DNA from: Oscillospiraceae bacterium
Lineage (GTDB): Bacteria; Bacillota; Clostridia; Oscillospirales; Oscillospiraceae
Direction of reading: 5' to 3'
Assembly (NCBI GenBank): GCA_017416685.1
Contig: JAFQBN010000003.1
Span: 1-64,000 of the forward strand
DNA length: 64,000 bases
Below the pieces are notes generated by a model. That model was not told where the DNA came from. It saw only the letters and a list, made by a program, of their open reading frames with translations, and searched no databases. Position numbers and translations under genes: made by a program. This document shows, piece by piece, positions 18,005-25,663 of this stretch (the first letter of the stretch is position 1; each line of letters starts with the position of its first letter).

Positions 18005-19006
18005 TTACAGCACGCGGCCGTGCCTGAGCTTATACAACCAACCGATGAACCCGGCGGCGGTGAAGGACCACCCTGTGGCGTAGGGGACCAGCCGCAGAAC
18101 CAGCCGTCCGGCCAGACCCAGATGGGTGTGCTGCAGGGCGGTCTGCAGCCGGGGTCTGGCAAAGGCGGCGATGTCCCACAGTTGCTCCTTGTATTGTGTA
18201 CGCGTTTCCTTGGGGGAAAACCAGTAGCCGCTCCAAATGTGCACAGTTGTCGCAAGACATTGTGCTTCCAGCAGGGGGCGGAACTGGGGCCAATCGACTA
18301 TCATTTCATCATACCGCTGCTGCGCGGCAAGGAAGAAATTGATACGGTTACGGATGGAGGCATCGGCAAGAATGCTGCCCGGCCGTTGCAGGTAGTGGTA
18401 CTTTGCTTCCGGGAGAAACACCACTCGCTGGGCATTGATAAACGGACGATGGACAACAGCCATATCTTCGAACGTCTTGCCTGCAGGGAAGCGGACGCCG
18501 TTGAACAACTCCCGCTTCCAAAGCTTGTCCCAGACATAGTTGTGGAGCGTCTTGTCCTCCAGCAGGTTTTTCAGCGCGTTTTCCCGATCCATGACTTCCG
18601 CCTGAGGCCAGCATTTTTGCTTCGAGCGGTTTGGATATTCTTCGATATGTCCACAGAAACCGATATCGGCATCTACCGAGCACATATTTGTCAGCAGATA
18701 CTCGAACATATCCGGTTCGATCCAGTCGTCGCTGTCCACAAAGCCGAGGTATTCTCCGGTAGAAATGTCCAAGGCACTGTTGCGTGCGGCGGACAGTCCG
18801 CCGTTTTTTTGATGGATCACGACGATCCGCTCGTCGCGGGCGGCGTATTCATCGCAGATGGCGGGGCAGTTGTCGGGGGAACCGTCATCCACCAGAATAA
18901 TCTCCAAATTTCGGTAGGTCTGATTGACAATGCTGTCCAGACATTTGCGCAGGTAAGGCTCTACCTTATAGACCGGGACAACAATTGAAATTTTGGGGTC
19001 GTTCAT
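18005..19006 (-). CDS. Glycosyltransferase family 2
   Basis: A 333-residue GT-A enzyme. The N-terminus is KISIVVPVYKVEPYLRKCLD, followed by ILVDDGSPDNCPAICDEYA and the metal-binding LGFVDSDDWIEPDMF. The C-terminal 120 residues are helical and weakly hydrophobic, with RPRLQTALQHTHLGLAGRL at the end. Its ATG overlaps the stop of the upstream glycosyltransferase by 4 bases (ATGA), so the two are coupled. It likely adds a sugar to the lipid-linked unit in the cytosol; the donor is unknown. Confidence 0.9.
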   Translation of the reverse strand: MNDPKISIVVPVYKVEPYLRKCLDSIVNQTYRNLEIILVDDGSPDNCPAICDEYAARDERIVVIHQKNGGLSAARNSALDISTGEYLGFVDSDDWIEPDMFEYLLTNMCSVDADIGFCGHIEEYPNRSKQKCWPQAEVMDRENALKNLLEDKTLHNYVWDKLWKRELFNGVRFPAGKTFEDMAVVHRPFINAQRVVFLPEAKYHYLQRPGSILADASIRNRINFFLAAQQRYDEMIVDWPQFRPLLEAQCLATTVHIWSGYWFSPKETRTQYKEQLWDIAAFARPRLQTALQHTHLGLAGRLVLRLVPYATGWSFTAAGFIGWLYKLRHGRVL

Positions 19007-20121
19007 TTTATATTCCCCCTAAGTGCTTTTTCTACCCTGCAAGCGACTTGCGTGATGTCAAAGCCGGCATTGCGCACGGACTCATGGGCGGTGTCGCGAT
19101 TTGAACCGGCGCAGTTCAGCAGTGCGGCTGCCCATGCTGCGGCGCCGGCGGACAGGGGAAGCTGCTGAATACCGGGGGAAATAAATGCCTGCCGGGTGAT
19201 GTGCTCGGAACATACCATGGGCAGACCGGCTGCCTGCGCCTCCACAGCGACTACGGGCAGACCCTCGAATCGGCTGGAGAAGGCCAGGGTATCCATGGCC
19301 CAAAGCAGAGTCTCCACCCGGTTTGAGGTTCCGTAAAAAATCACGTGGCCGGAAAGACCAAGGACGGCGGCTTTCGCTTCCAAAGCGCGGCGATCTTCCC
19401 CCTCGCCCACCAAAAGCAGGCGGCAGTTGGGGCGAAGCTTGATTGCCTCGGCCAGAACGTCCAGCAGGAATGATTGGTTTTTCTGATAGCACAGCCGGCC
19501 TACATTGCCGATAACAAAACAGTCTGCAATCCCCAGCTCCTGCCGAACCGCTTCACGGACGGCGGGGTCAAAGCGAAAACGGTTTGTATCGATGCCGTTG
19601 GGGATGAACGTGTATCCCAGCGCCTGCAGCAAAGCGGGGGGAAACATGAATTCGGCCGCCCCCTGAGAGCAGGCCCAAAGCGCCGTGGCATCCTTGGCGT
19701 AACGTTGGCTGTACCGATGATGGAGCCAAAGCTTGATGGCACGGGTGGGACTTCGGCGAAGATCGGTGTTGTGACTGTGGGCGATGCGAACGGGTACGCC
19801 GGCTTTTTTGGCCAGGTATGCGTAATACAGAGACATGCCCTGAAAAACATTTAAGTAGACCACGTCGTATTGGCGCGTTTGCAGGAGCGAACGAAACATG
19901 CGGTGGTTCTCAATCAGTTTTTTGGGGGTGCCGGAGAGCCGGTAAAAATGAACGCCGCAATCTTTCAATGGCTGGGTGAACATACTTGGGTCCAGCCGGG
20001 CGGCAACCAGGTCGATCTCCAGGTTGGACCTGTCTATGCGCGACAACACATTGCAAAGGAACGACTCGATGCCGCCGGACTCCCAGCGTTCGCAGAACAC
20101 ACAAATTCTTCTTGCAGGCAT
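19003..20121 (-). CDS. Glycosyltransferase family 1/4 (GT-B fold)
   Basis: The protein has about 372 residues. The acceptor-domain start is RRICVFCERWESGGIESFLC, with the GGIE pattern, and later VRIAHSHNTDLRRSPTRA. The donor domain has VIGNVGRLCYQKNQSFLLD, RLLLVGEGEDRRALE and LAFSSRFEGLPVVAVEAQAAG, with the E-x7-E arrangement. Of two nearby in-frame ATGs (20130 and 20121) I prefer the inner one, because CGGAG is 8 bases before it. It is the first gene of the leftward five-gene block and is read from the promoter at 20163-20191. Confidence 0.88.
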   Translation of the reverse strand: MPARRICVFCERWESGGIESFLCNVLSRIDRSNLEIDLVAARLDPSMFTQPLKDCGVHFYRLSGTPKKLIENHRMFRSLLQTRQYDVVYLNVFQGMSLYYAYLAKKAGVPVRIAHSHNTDLRRSPTRAIKLWLHHRYSQRYAKDATALWACSQGAAEFMFPPALLQALGYTFIPNGIDTNRFRFDPAVREAVRQELGIADCFVIGNVGRLCYQKNQSFLLDVLAEAIKLRPNCRLLLVGEGEDRRALEAKAAVLGLSGHVIFYGTSNRVETLLWAMDTLAFSSRFEGLPVVAVEAQAAGLPMVCSEHITRQAFISPGIQQLPLSAGAAAWAAALLNCAGSNRDTAHESVRNAGFDITQVACRVEKALRGNIK

Positions 20122-20162
20122 CACAGTCATCTCCGTTCGGCGTAAACATTAGCGCACAAAAA

Positions 20163-20191
20163 ATTCTACCATAGCCGCGGTTTGATTGCAA
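20163..20191 (-). promoter_or_regulatory. Sigma-A promoter of the leftward polysaccharide block
   Basis: On the minus strand TTGCAA and TAGAAT are separated by 17 bases, about 45 bases upstream of the first glycosyltransferase start. Confidence 0.68.
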
Positions 20192-20212
20192 GAGCGGCGC
20201 TCGCCCGGAGGG

Positions 20213-21145
20213 TCACGCGAAACGGCGGCTGATGTTTTTCAGCAGCTCGTTTGCCAGCAGGGAGCGGACGGTGTTCTCACGCTGGACATAGCCGAACTCG
20301 GCCTGGACAGTATCTTCGGGGAAGGGGATGAAGCGCACGTCGGAATAAAACCCCTCCGGTGCGTAGGGAACGTCCACGTAGGCGGCGATGGCGTAGCCGT
20401 CCACAAGGCCCAGCATGTTGCGCAGCACGTTGAAGTTATTCACGGTGATCTCATGCCGGGGGGTCAGATGGATGCCGCGGGTGTTGTGCAGGTAATCGGT
20501 GATGGACTGGGTGTTGAATTCCCGGCCCGCCAGACGAAGAAGGGCGAGATCGCGGATCTTGTCGAAATCCACCTGTGTGTCCCCGGCGGTGAAGCGGGGG
20601 TTGGAGGCGCTGACATAGATGCCGGTACGCATAGGGCCGATGGCGTGGTATTCCAGCTTGCGCAGAGCCGTCTGCCGCATCAGCACCGATTTGGTGAAGT
20701 TGTAAACGGTGCAGAAGCCGATCTCTGCCCGGTTCTGGGCCACGTGGTCCAGCAGCTTGATGCCGGAGGAGTCCAGCAAATTGATCTTGACAAAGTTCTG
20801 ATCGTACCGCTGCAGCAGACGGGCGACCTCCATTTCCACCACGCGGTGGCTGACGGAGACCAGATCCAGCTCCAGCGGGACCCGGGAGTTATCCACACGG
20901 CAGGCGGCGGTCATGGCGTCCACCTGCTGCAGAATCTCCCGGGCGCGGTCCACAAACTCCGCACCGGCGGCGGTCAGCGTCATGCCGGTGCTGCTGCGCA
21001 GGAACAGTTTGACGTTCAGTTCCTCCTCCGCCCGTTTGATGGACAAGGACAGATTGGGTTGGGACACGAACAGGTTGGCGGCGGCCTGAGACAGGGTGCC
21101 GGTGTTGGCCACCTCGATGATTTGTTCCAGCTGGGAAAGATTCAT
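20213..21145 (-). CDS. LysR-family transcriptional regulator
   Basis: A 310-residue LTTR. The N-terminal winged HTH is MNLSQLEQIIEVANTGTLSQ followed by AAANLFVSQPNLSLSIKRAE. The C-terminal ligand domain is of the periplasmic-binding type (from about residue 90). The start is fixed by GGAGG eight bases upstream; a longer upstream extension has no such site. It is transcribed away from the CoA-transferase/MaoC/thiolase/FabG operon, the usual layout for a LysR regulator and its target, so it probably responds to an acyl-CoA or acid substrate of that operon. The roughly 290-base gap to that operon should hold the operator; I see no clear T-N11-A site. Confidence 0.9.
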   Translation of the reverse strand: MNLSQLEQIIEVANTGTLSQAAANLFVSQPNLSLSIKRAEEELNVKLFLRSSTGMTLTAAGAEFVDRAREILQQVDAMTAACRVDNSRVPLELDLVSVSHRVVEMEVARLLQRYDQNFVKINLLDSSGIKLLDHVAQNRAEIGFCTVYNFTKSVLMRQTALRKLEYHAIGPMRTGIYVSASNPRFTAGDTQVDFDKIRDLALLRLAGREFNTQSITDYLHNTRGIHLTPRHEITVNNFNVLRNMLGLVDGYAIAAYVDVPYAPEGFYSDVRFIPFPEDTVQAEFGYVQRENTVRSLLANELLKNISRRFA

Positions 21146-21434
21146 GAGAAACCCTCCTGCTAAAGTATTAAAAAGATAAATGCCCTTATTTGGACATGAC
21201 CAGTTTAGCACATCGACAGGCAAAAAACAAGCTGAAAGTAAAGAGTGAGAACCCGCTGCGGCACTAAAGAAATCCGGGCAGCTGCGGCCTCTCTGCCGGA
21301 AGGAGCGGGCATTATAAGTTTTATTAATACCGTCCTATCTGAATTTGAAAATGGAAGGGGGAAGAGGAATGTGATATGATGCGAATATATTATGGGCGGG
21401 GTGCGCCCCGCTGCGAAAGAAAGAGGTGCCGGAT

Positions 21435-22646
21435 ATGGGAAAACCCCTTGACGGAGTAAAGGTAGTAGAGCTTGCCACTTATGTGGCGGCCCCTGTGGTA
21501 GGCAGAATGCTGCGGGATCTGGGCGCAGAGGTGGTGAAGATCGAGGGCCGCGGCGGTGACGCGTGGCGCATGACCGCCATGGGCATGACCGGGACCGGGG
21601 ATGACGAGAACCCCGCCTTTGACATTTTCAATGCGGGCAAAAAGTCCATCTGCCTGAATTTGAAGGCGGAGCAGGGGAAAGAGGTCTTTTTCAAGCTGCT
21701 GGAACAGGCGGACGTGCTGGTGACCAACACCCGGCACCAGTCCCTTGTGAAGCTGGGTGTGGACTACGACAGCCTGAAGGACCGCTTCCCCCGGCTGATC
21801 TACGCAACTCTGACCGGCTACGGCTACGAGGGTCCCGATTGCGATGCCCCCGGCTTTGACAATGTGGCCTTCTGGTCCCGGCCCGGTATTTTGGCGGACT
21901 TGATGATCGATGCCCCCGGCAACTACCCGATGAACACCCGCGGTGCTATGGGCGACGTGACCTCCGGCTCCATCCTGTTCGGCGGCGTGATGACCGCCCT
22001 GTATCAGCGCGAGCGCACGGGTAGGGGCGACCTGGTCACCATGTCCCTCTACAATGCGGGAATCTGGGTGTCCGGCGGCTGTCTGATGATGGCGGAAAAG
22101 CCTTACAGCTACCCCTTCCCCGCACCGCGCTTCGGCAACAGCAACCCCATGAATCTGCCCTATCGGTGCGCCGACGGACAGTGGATGCGCTGTACGGTGT
22201 TTGAGTATGAGCGGTACGCGGACAAGCTGTTCAATGCTCTGGGCATTGCCGGCGAGATCGCGGCGTTGGGCATTACGGACATGAACTCCCTGATGGCGGG
22301 TTCGGAGCAGGCCGGCCCCCTGTTGGAGCGGGCCTTTGCCGCCAAGACGGTAGACGAGTGGATCGGGATCTTTAAGGCGCTGGATATCGTCTGCGGCAGG
22401 CTGAGTCACTTTGCTGACGTGTTCGAGGACGAGCAGGCGCTGGCCAACGGGTACGTCCAGTCCTATCACTGCCTGAACGGTGCCCGGCGAATGATCACCA
22501 CTGCTCCTGTCCGCCTCGGTTCTCAGGGTGCGCTGGCGGTGGGCGAACCCTTTGCCCCCGGTCAGCACGGGGAGGAGATCCTGCGTGGGCTGGGCTACTC
22601 CGAGGAAGAAACGGCCGAGATGAAAGCGTCCGGCGCGCTGTATTGA
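21435..22646 (+). CDS. CaiB/BaiF (family III) CoA transferase
   Basis: A 403-residue family III CoA transferase. The opening KPLDGVKVVELATYVAAPVV, then MLRDLGAEVVKIEGRGGDAWR and NAGKKSICLNLKAEQG, are typical. The catalytic aspartate should be in the TRGAMGDVTSG region. The N-terminus closely resembles the clostridial 2-hydroxyacid and aryl-lactate CoA transferases (HadA/FldA type), but no radical dehydratase genes are present. The ATG is chosen because AGAGG sits 8 bases upstream; an upstream GTG in frame overlaps that site. It is the first gene of a four-gene operon (hydratase, thiolase, SDR). It would activate an acid by CoA exchange. Confidence 0.88.
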   Translation: MGKPLDGVKVVELATYVAAPVVGRMLRDLGAEVVKIEGRGGDAWRMTAMGMTGTGDDENPAFDIFNAGKKSICLNLKAEQGKEVFFKLLEQADVLVTNTRHQSLVKLGVDYDSLKDRFPRLIYATLTGYGYEGPDCDAPGFDNVAFWSRPGILADLMIDAPGNYPMNTRGAMGDVTSGSILFGGVMTALYQRERTGRGDLVTMSLYNAGIWVSGGCLMMAEKPYSYPFPAPRFGNSNPMNLPYRCADGQWMRCTVFEYERYADKLFNALGIAGEIAALGITDMNSLMAGSEQAGPLLERAFAAKTVDEWIGIFKALDIVCGRLSHFADVFEDEQALANGYVQSYHCLNGARRMITTAPVRLGSQGALAVGEPFAPGQHGEEILRGLGYSEEETAEMKASGALY

Positions 22647-22657
22647 GGGGCGCAGAT

Positions 22658-23140
22658 ATGACGGAAGAAAATTTGTGCTTTGATGATATCGAAAAGGGCC
22701 AACAATACCTGACCGTCAGCCGCATTGTTACCGGTAAGGACGTGATGGAATTTGCCCGGCTGACCGGCGACCACAACCGGCTGCATACCGACCCGGAGTA
22801 CGCCAAGGGTACGGCCTTTGGTGCTCCCATTGCCCACGGGCTGCTGACTCTGTCGGTGGCCAACGGTCTTTACATGCAGCTGGGATTGTTTGAAAGATAC
22901 ACCGTTGCCAATCTGGGGATTGAAAGCTGGAACTTCAAGAAACCGGTGTTCTTCGGTGACAGCCTGCACGTGCAACTGTGGCTTGAAAGCAAGCGGCAGA
23001 CTTCCGACCCCCGGCGGGGTGTGATCCGCTGGAAGGTGACTGTGATCAATCAAAATGGAGAAGCGGTGGCCGATGGGATCTGGGTCAAAATGTTCCTGAC
23101 CCGGGCGGCTATCGAGCAGACGAAGGAGGAAACCGTATGA
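22658..23140 (+). CDS. MaoC-family (R)-specific enoyl-CoA hydratase
   Basis: A 160-residue hot-dog fold hydratase. The catalytic motif is FARLTGDHNRLHTDPEYAKG, with the Asp and His of R-specific hydratases, followed by PIAHGLLTLSVANGL. It would hydrate trans-2-enoyl-CoA to (R)-3-hydroxyacyl-CoA or do the reverse. The ATG sits about 12 bases after the CoA-transferase stop with GAGGGG upstream, and its end overlaps the thiolase start by 4 bases. R-stereochemistry fits the FabG-type SDR that ends the operon. Confidence 0.9.
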   Translation: MTEENLCFDDIEKGQQYLTVSRIVTGKDVMEFARLTGDHNRLHTDPEYAKGTAFGAPIAHGLLTLSVANGLYMQLGLFERYTVANLGIESWNFKKPVFFGDSLHVQLWLESKRQTSDPRRGVIRWKVTVINQNGEAVADGIWVKMFLTRAAIEQTKEETV

Positions 23141-24330
23141 ATCGCGAAGTAGTTGTTGTTGACGGAATGAGAACGGCCTTTGGCCGTAACGGTGGCTCCC
23201 TGCGCGGCTTTTATGCCACCGACCTGTGCGCGGCGGTGCTGCGTGCACTGACGGCAAAATATGACCTGACGGACAAGGTGGACAGCGTGGTACTGGGCAG
23301 TGCCTTCCATGACGTGCATTGCAACAACTTCGCCCGCTACTCCGCCCTGAGCGCCGGCCTGCCTTATGAGACGTCTGCCACGTTTATGGAGATGCAGTGC
23401 GGTTCCGGTATCGCTGCCATCAACCACGCCGCCATGCAGATCATGTGCGGTGCGGCGGACATCGCCATTGCCGGCGGCGGCGAGTCCTGCAGCCAGCGGT
23501 TTGCCAAGTTCTCAATGGCGGTGGAGCCTTACAAGGCCATCCCTCCCGCGGCGGTGCCCAATTTCCTGGCCCCGGAGAAGGACGATCAGGTGGATATGAT
23601 CAAGATCTCTGACTCCATGGCGCAGCGGTGGAACATCTCCAGAGAAGCTTGCGACGAGTTTGCTCTGCGCAGCCAGCAGCTGGCGGGGCAGACCATTGAA
23701 AGCGGCTGGTTTGACGGGGAGATCGTACCTGTGGAGGTGCCTGCCCGCAGCAAGAAAGAGCCGGCGTTTACTTTTGACAAGGACGAGCATCCCCGCCCCA
23801 CTACCAACATGGAGGGGCTTGCGAAACTGCGGGCCGTCAATGAGGGCGGCGTGACCACCGCCGGCAATGCCAGCGGTCGCAACGACGGAGCCTCTGCCCT
23901 GCTGCTGATGAGTACGGACAAGGCCAAGGAGCTGGAGCTGACCCCCATCGCCCGCTGGGTGGCCGGCGCCGACGTGGGCGTGGACCCCAAGTACATGGGT
24001 ATCGGCCCGGTGTTCTCCAATCTGAAAACGCTGAAGCTGGCGGGTCTGGGGTTGAACGACATCGACGTGTTTGAGTGCAATGAGGCCTTTGCGGCCCAAA
24101 ACCTGGCCTGCATCAAGGAGCTGGAGAACCGGACCGGCAGTAAGATCGATATGGATAAGTGGAATCCCAACGGTGGTGCCATCGCCTTCGGTCACCCCAA
24201 CGGTGCTTCCGGCGGACGGATCGCCATCGCGGCGGTTCGTCAGCTGGAACGCCGGGGCGGTCGATACGGCCTTGTGACCTCCTGCTGCGGCGGCGGTCTG
24301 GGTGTGTCTGCTTTGTTTGAACGAATTTGA
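23137..24330 (+). CDS. Thiolase (acetyl-CoA acetyltransferase family)
   Basis: A 397-residue thiolase. The nucleophilic Cys (about residue 88) is in MEMQCGSGIAAINHA, the NEAF loop is ECNEAFAAQNL, the catalytic His is in GHPNGASGGRI, and the second Cys is in VTSCCGGGLGVSALF. The ATG overlaps the MaoC stop (ATGA). It catalyses condensation or cleavage of 3-ketoacyl-CoA. Together with the SDR and the MaoC hydratase it can build or degrade an acyl-CoA by two carbons through the (R)-3-hydroxy intermediate. Whether it works in the degradative or the synthetic direction cannot be told. Confidence 0.93.
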   Translation: MNREVVVVDGMRTAFGRNGGSLRGFYATDLCAAVLRALTAKYDLTDKVDSVVLGSAFHDVHCNNFARYSALSAGLPYETSATFMEMQCGSGIAAINHAAMQIMCGAADIAIAGGGESCSQRFAKFSMAVEPYKAIPPAAVPNFLAPEKDDQVDMIKISDSMAQRWNISREACDEFALRSQQLAGQTIESGWFDGEIVPVEVPARSKKEPAFTFDKDEHPRPTTNMEGLAKLRAVNEGGVTTAGNASGRNDGASALLLMSTDKAKELELTPIARWVAGADVGVDPKYMGIGPVFSNLKTLKLAGLGLNDIDVFECNEAFAAQNLACIKELENRTGSKIDMDKWNPNGGAIAFGHPNGASGGRIAIAAVRQLERRGGRYGLVTSCCGGGLGVSALFERI

Positions 24331-24353
24331 TGCTTGAAAGGAGAACTATCATC

Positions 24354-25103
24354 ATGAAAAATCTTGCTGGAAAATTTGCGGTCATTACCGGCGCGGGCAA
24401 GGGCATCGGCGCCGCCATCGCCAAGCGCTTTCTGGAAGAGGATATCGCCGGTGTGGCGCTGCTGGACATGAATTTTGAGTTGGTGCAGAAGACGGCGCAG
24501 GAGCTGGACCCCTCCGGTGAGCGGGCGGTGGCCTACGCCTGCAACATTACCGACGCCGAGCGCGTCAGCGCCGTGGTGGACGAGATCGTGGCCCGCTTCG
24601 GCCGCATTGACATCCTTGTCAACAATGCCGGCATCACCAAGGACCGCATGCTGCACAAGATGGCGGATGAGGACTGGATGGCGGTGCTGAACGTAAACCT
24701 GACCGGCACCTACAATATGTGCCGCAAGATCGTGCCCATGCTGCGCGAGCAGGCCGGCGGCAGCATCATCAACATCTCTTCCACCGCTGCCTACGGCAAC
24801 GCAGGACAGACCAACTACTCCGCCACCAAGGCCGGTCTGCAGGGCTTTACCCGTGCGCTGGCGCTGGAGCTGGGCCGCAAGAATGTCCGTGCCAACTGCG
24901 TGGCTCCCGGTTTCATTGAGACGGATATGATGCTGGCTGTTCCCGCCGAGCAGCTGAAAGCCTCCATTGAGAACAAAGTACCCATGCACCGGTTGGGTCA
25001 GCCGGACGAGCTGGCGGCTGCCGTGGCCTTCCTGGCCGGCGACGATGCCAGCTGGATCACCGGACAGACCCTGTTCGTCAGCGGCGGCTACCGCATGCCC
25101 TGA
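24354..25103 (+). CDS. SDR family 3-oxoacyl reductase (FabG-like)
   Basis: A 249-residue short-chain dehydrogenase very close to FabG. It has GAGKGIGAAIAKRF for the cofactor, NNAGITKDRMLHKM, INISSTAAYGNAGQTNYSAT with the catalytic Ser and Tyr and the YSATK lysine, and IETDMM near the end. The start MKNLAGKFAVITGAG has GAAAGGAG upstream. As the last gene of the CoA operon it most likely interconverts 3-ketoacyl-CoA and (R)-3-hydroxyacyl-CoA. No acyl-CoA dehydrogenase or acyl carrier protein gene is nearby. A strong terminator follows. Confidence 0.9.
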   Translation: MKNLAGKFAVITGAGKGIGAAIAKRFLEEDIAGVALLDMNFELVQKTAQELDPSGERAVAYACNITDAERVSAVVDEIVARFGRIDILVNNAGITKDRMLHKMADEDWMAVLNVNLTGTYNMCRKIVPMLREQAGGSIINISSTAAYGNAGQTNYSATKAGLQGFTRALALELGRKNVRANCVAPGFIETDMMLAVPAEQLKASIENKVPMHRLGQPDELAAAVAFLAGDDASWITGQTLFVSGGYRMP

Positions 25104-25112
25104 TAAAGAAGC

Positions 25113-25148
25113 AAAAGCACCCCGTGTCACGGACACGGGGTGCTTTTT
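25113..25148. terminator. Terminator after the FabG-like gene
   Basis: AAAGCACCCCGTGTC and GACACGGGGTGCTTT form a perfect 15-base stem with a 3-base loop. It can also serve the leftward deacetylase, whose stop codon is at its right edge. Confidence 0.9.
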
Positions 25149-25382
25149 TATGTCGGACATTGCCGCCCGGTATGGTCGATGGAGTAGTCCCCGGTCAGGA
25201 TCAGCTGGGAAATGGGGACAAAGGTATAGCCGTCGGCCAAAAGCCGCTCGATGATAGTAGGCAGGGCCTCGGGAGTGTGCTTGGCAGCGTTGTGGAACAG
25301 CACGATGGAGCCGGGGCAGACCTTGCTCGTTACCCGCTTGGTGATGTCCGGGGCGGACAGGTCCTTCCAGTCCAAGCTGTCC
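25148..25382 (-). pseudogene. 3' part of a PdaB-like polysaccharide deacetylase split by the 25.7-kb element
   Basis: This fragment encodes the last 77 residues of a NodB-fold deacetylase: SLDWKDLSAPDITKRVTSKV, then PGSIVLFHNAAKHTPEALP and the C-terminal tail. It carries two of the family's active-site motifs, the DW after the barrel strand and the LFH. The missing 5' part is at 51120-51658 on the same strand. Joined at the shared GGA, the two give exactly 257 codons in one frame, with QWDV-D-SLDW across the junction. Within the element the reading frame continues for about 30 foreign codons, with no ribosome site, so the fragment is probably untranslated. PdaB-type enzymes act outside the cell on peptidoglycan and are known in B. 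subtilis as sporulation proteins. Confidence 0.9.
25380..25382. other. Left attachment-site core of the element (TCC)
   Basis: TCC at this end is the only sequence shared with the other junction (51120-51122). Bringing the two element ends together gives TGCCA, 12 bases, TGGCA, a dyad whose centre falls on the T/C of TCC. This is what a serine-recombinase attP with a two-base crossover core looks like. Confidence 0.8.
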
Positions 25383-25495
25383 CCACTGGCAGCGGTTGGA
25401 AAGCATTGGGGGACAAAGGGGTGGGCTGTTAAAATATGCCTAAAAAGATGGGATATAGACTGCTTTATCAATTAGGCAACATGAACACAGGGGAT

Positions 25496-25529
25496 AACTG
25501 ATACATACTGATATCAATTAGTATCAGTT
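25496..25529. repeat. Inverted repeat near the left end of the element
   Basis: AACTGATAC and GTATCAGTT form a perfect 9-base inverted repeat with 16 bases between them, and the 8-base palindrome TGATATCA lies inside. It is about 115 bases from the attachment core, in a non-coding stretch. It may bind a recombinase accessory factor or a regulator of the ATPase gene; no function can be assigned. Confidence 0.5.
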
Positions 25530-25616
25530 GGCGTAGGAATAGACTTAGTGGACACAAAAACGACAAGAAAGTTGCATGTTAGAGATAAAAACATATAAGT
25601 ATACTTTAATGTTTTG

Positions 25617-25645
25617 TTGACATATTAGAAAATATGGGTTAAAAT
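25617..25645 (+). promoter_or_regulatory. Sigma-A promoter of the AAA ATPase gene
   Basis: TTGACA (25617-25622), a 17-base spacer, and TAAAAT (25640-25645), 18 bases before the start codon. Confidence 0.75.
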
Positions 25646-25663
25646 AACGGCGAGGTGAGCTAT

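Noticed and set aside
25148..25471. Stand-alone 107-residue gene at the left element border
   Set aside because: Its N-terminal part is element DNA with no ribosome site and its C-terminal part is the cut end of the deacetylase.
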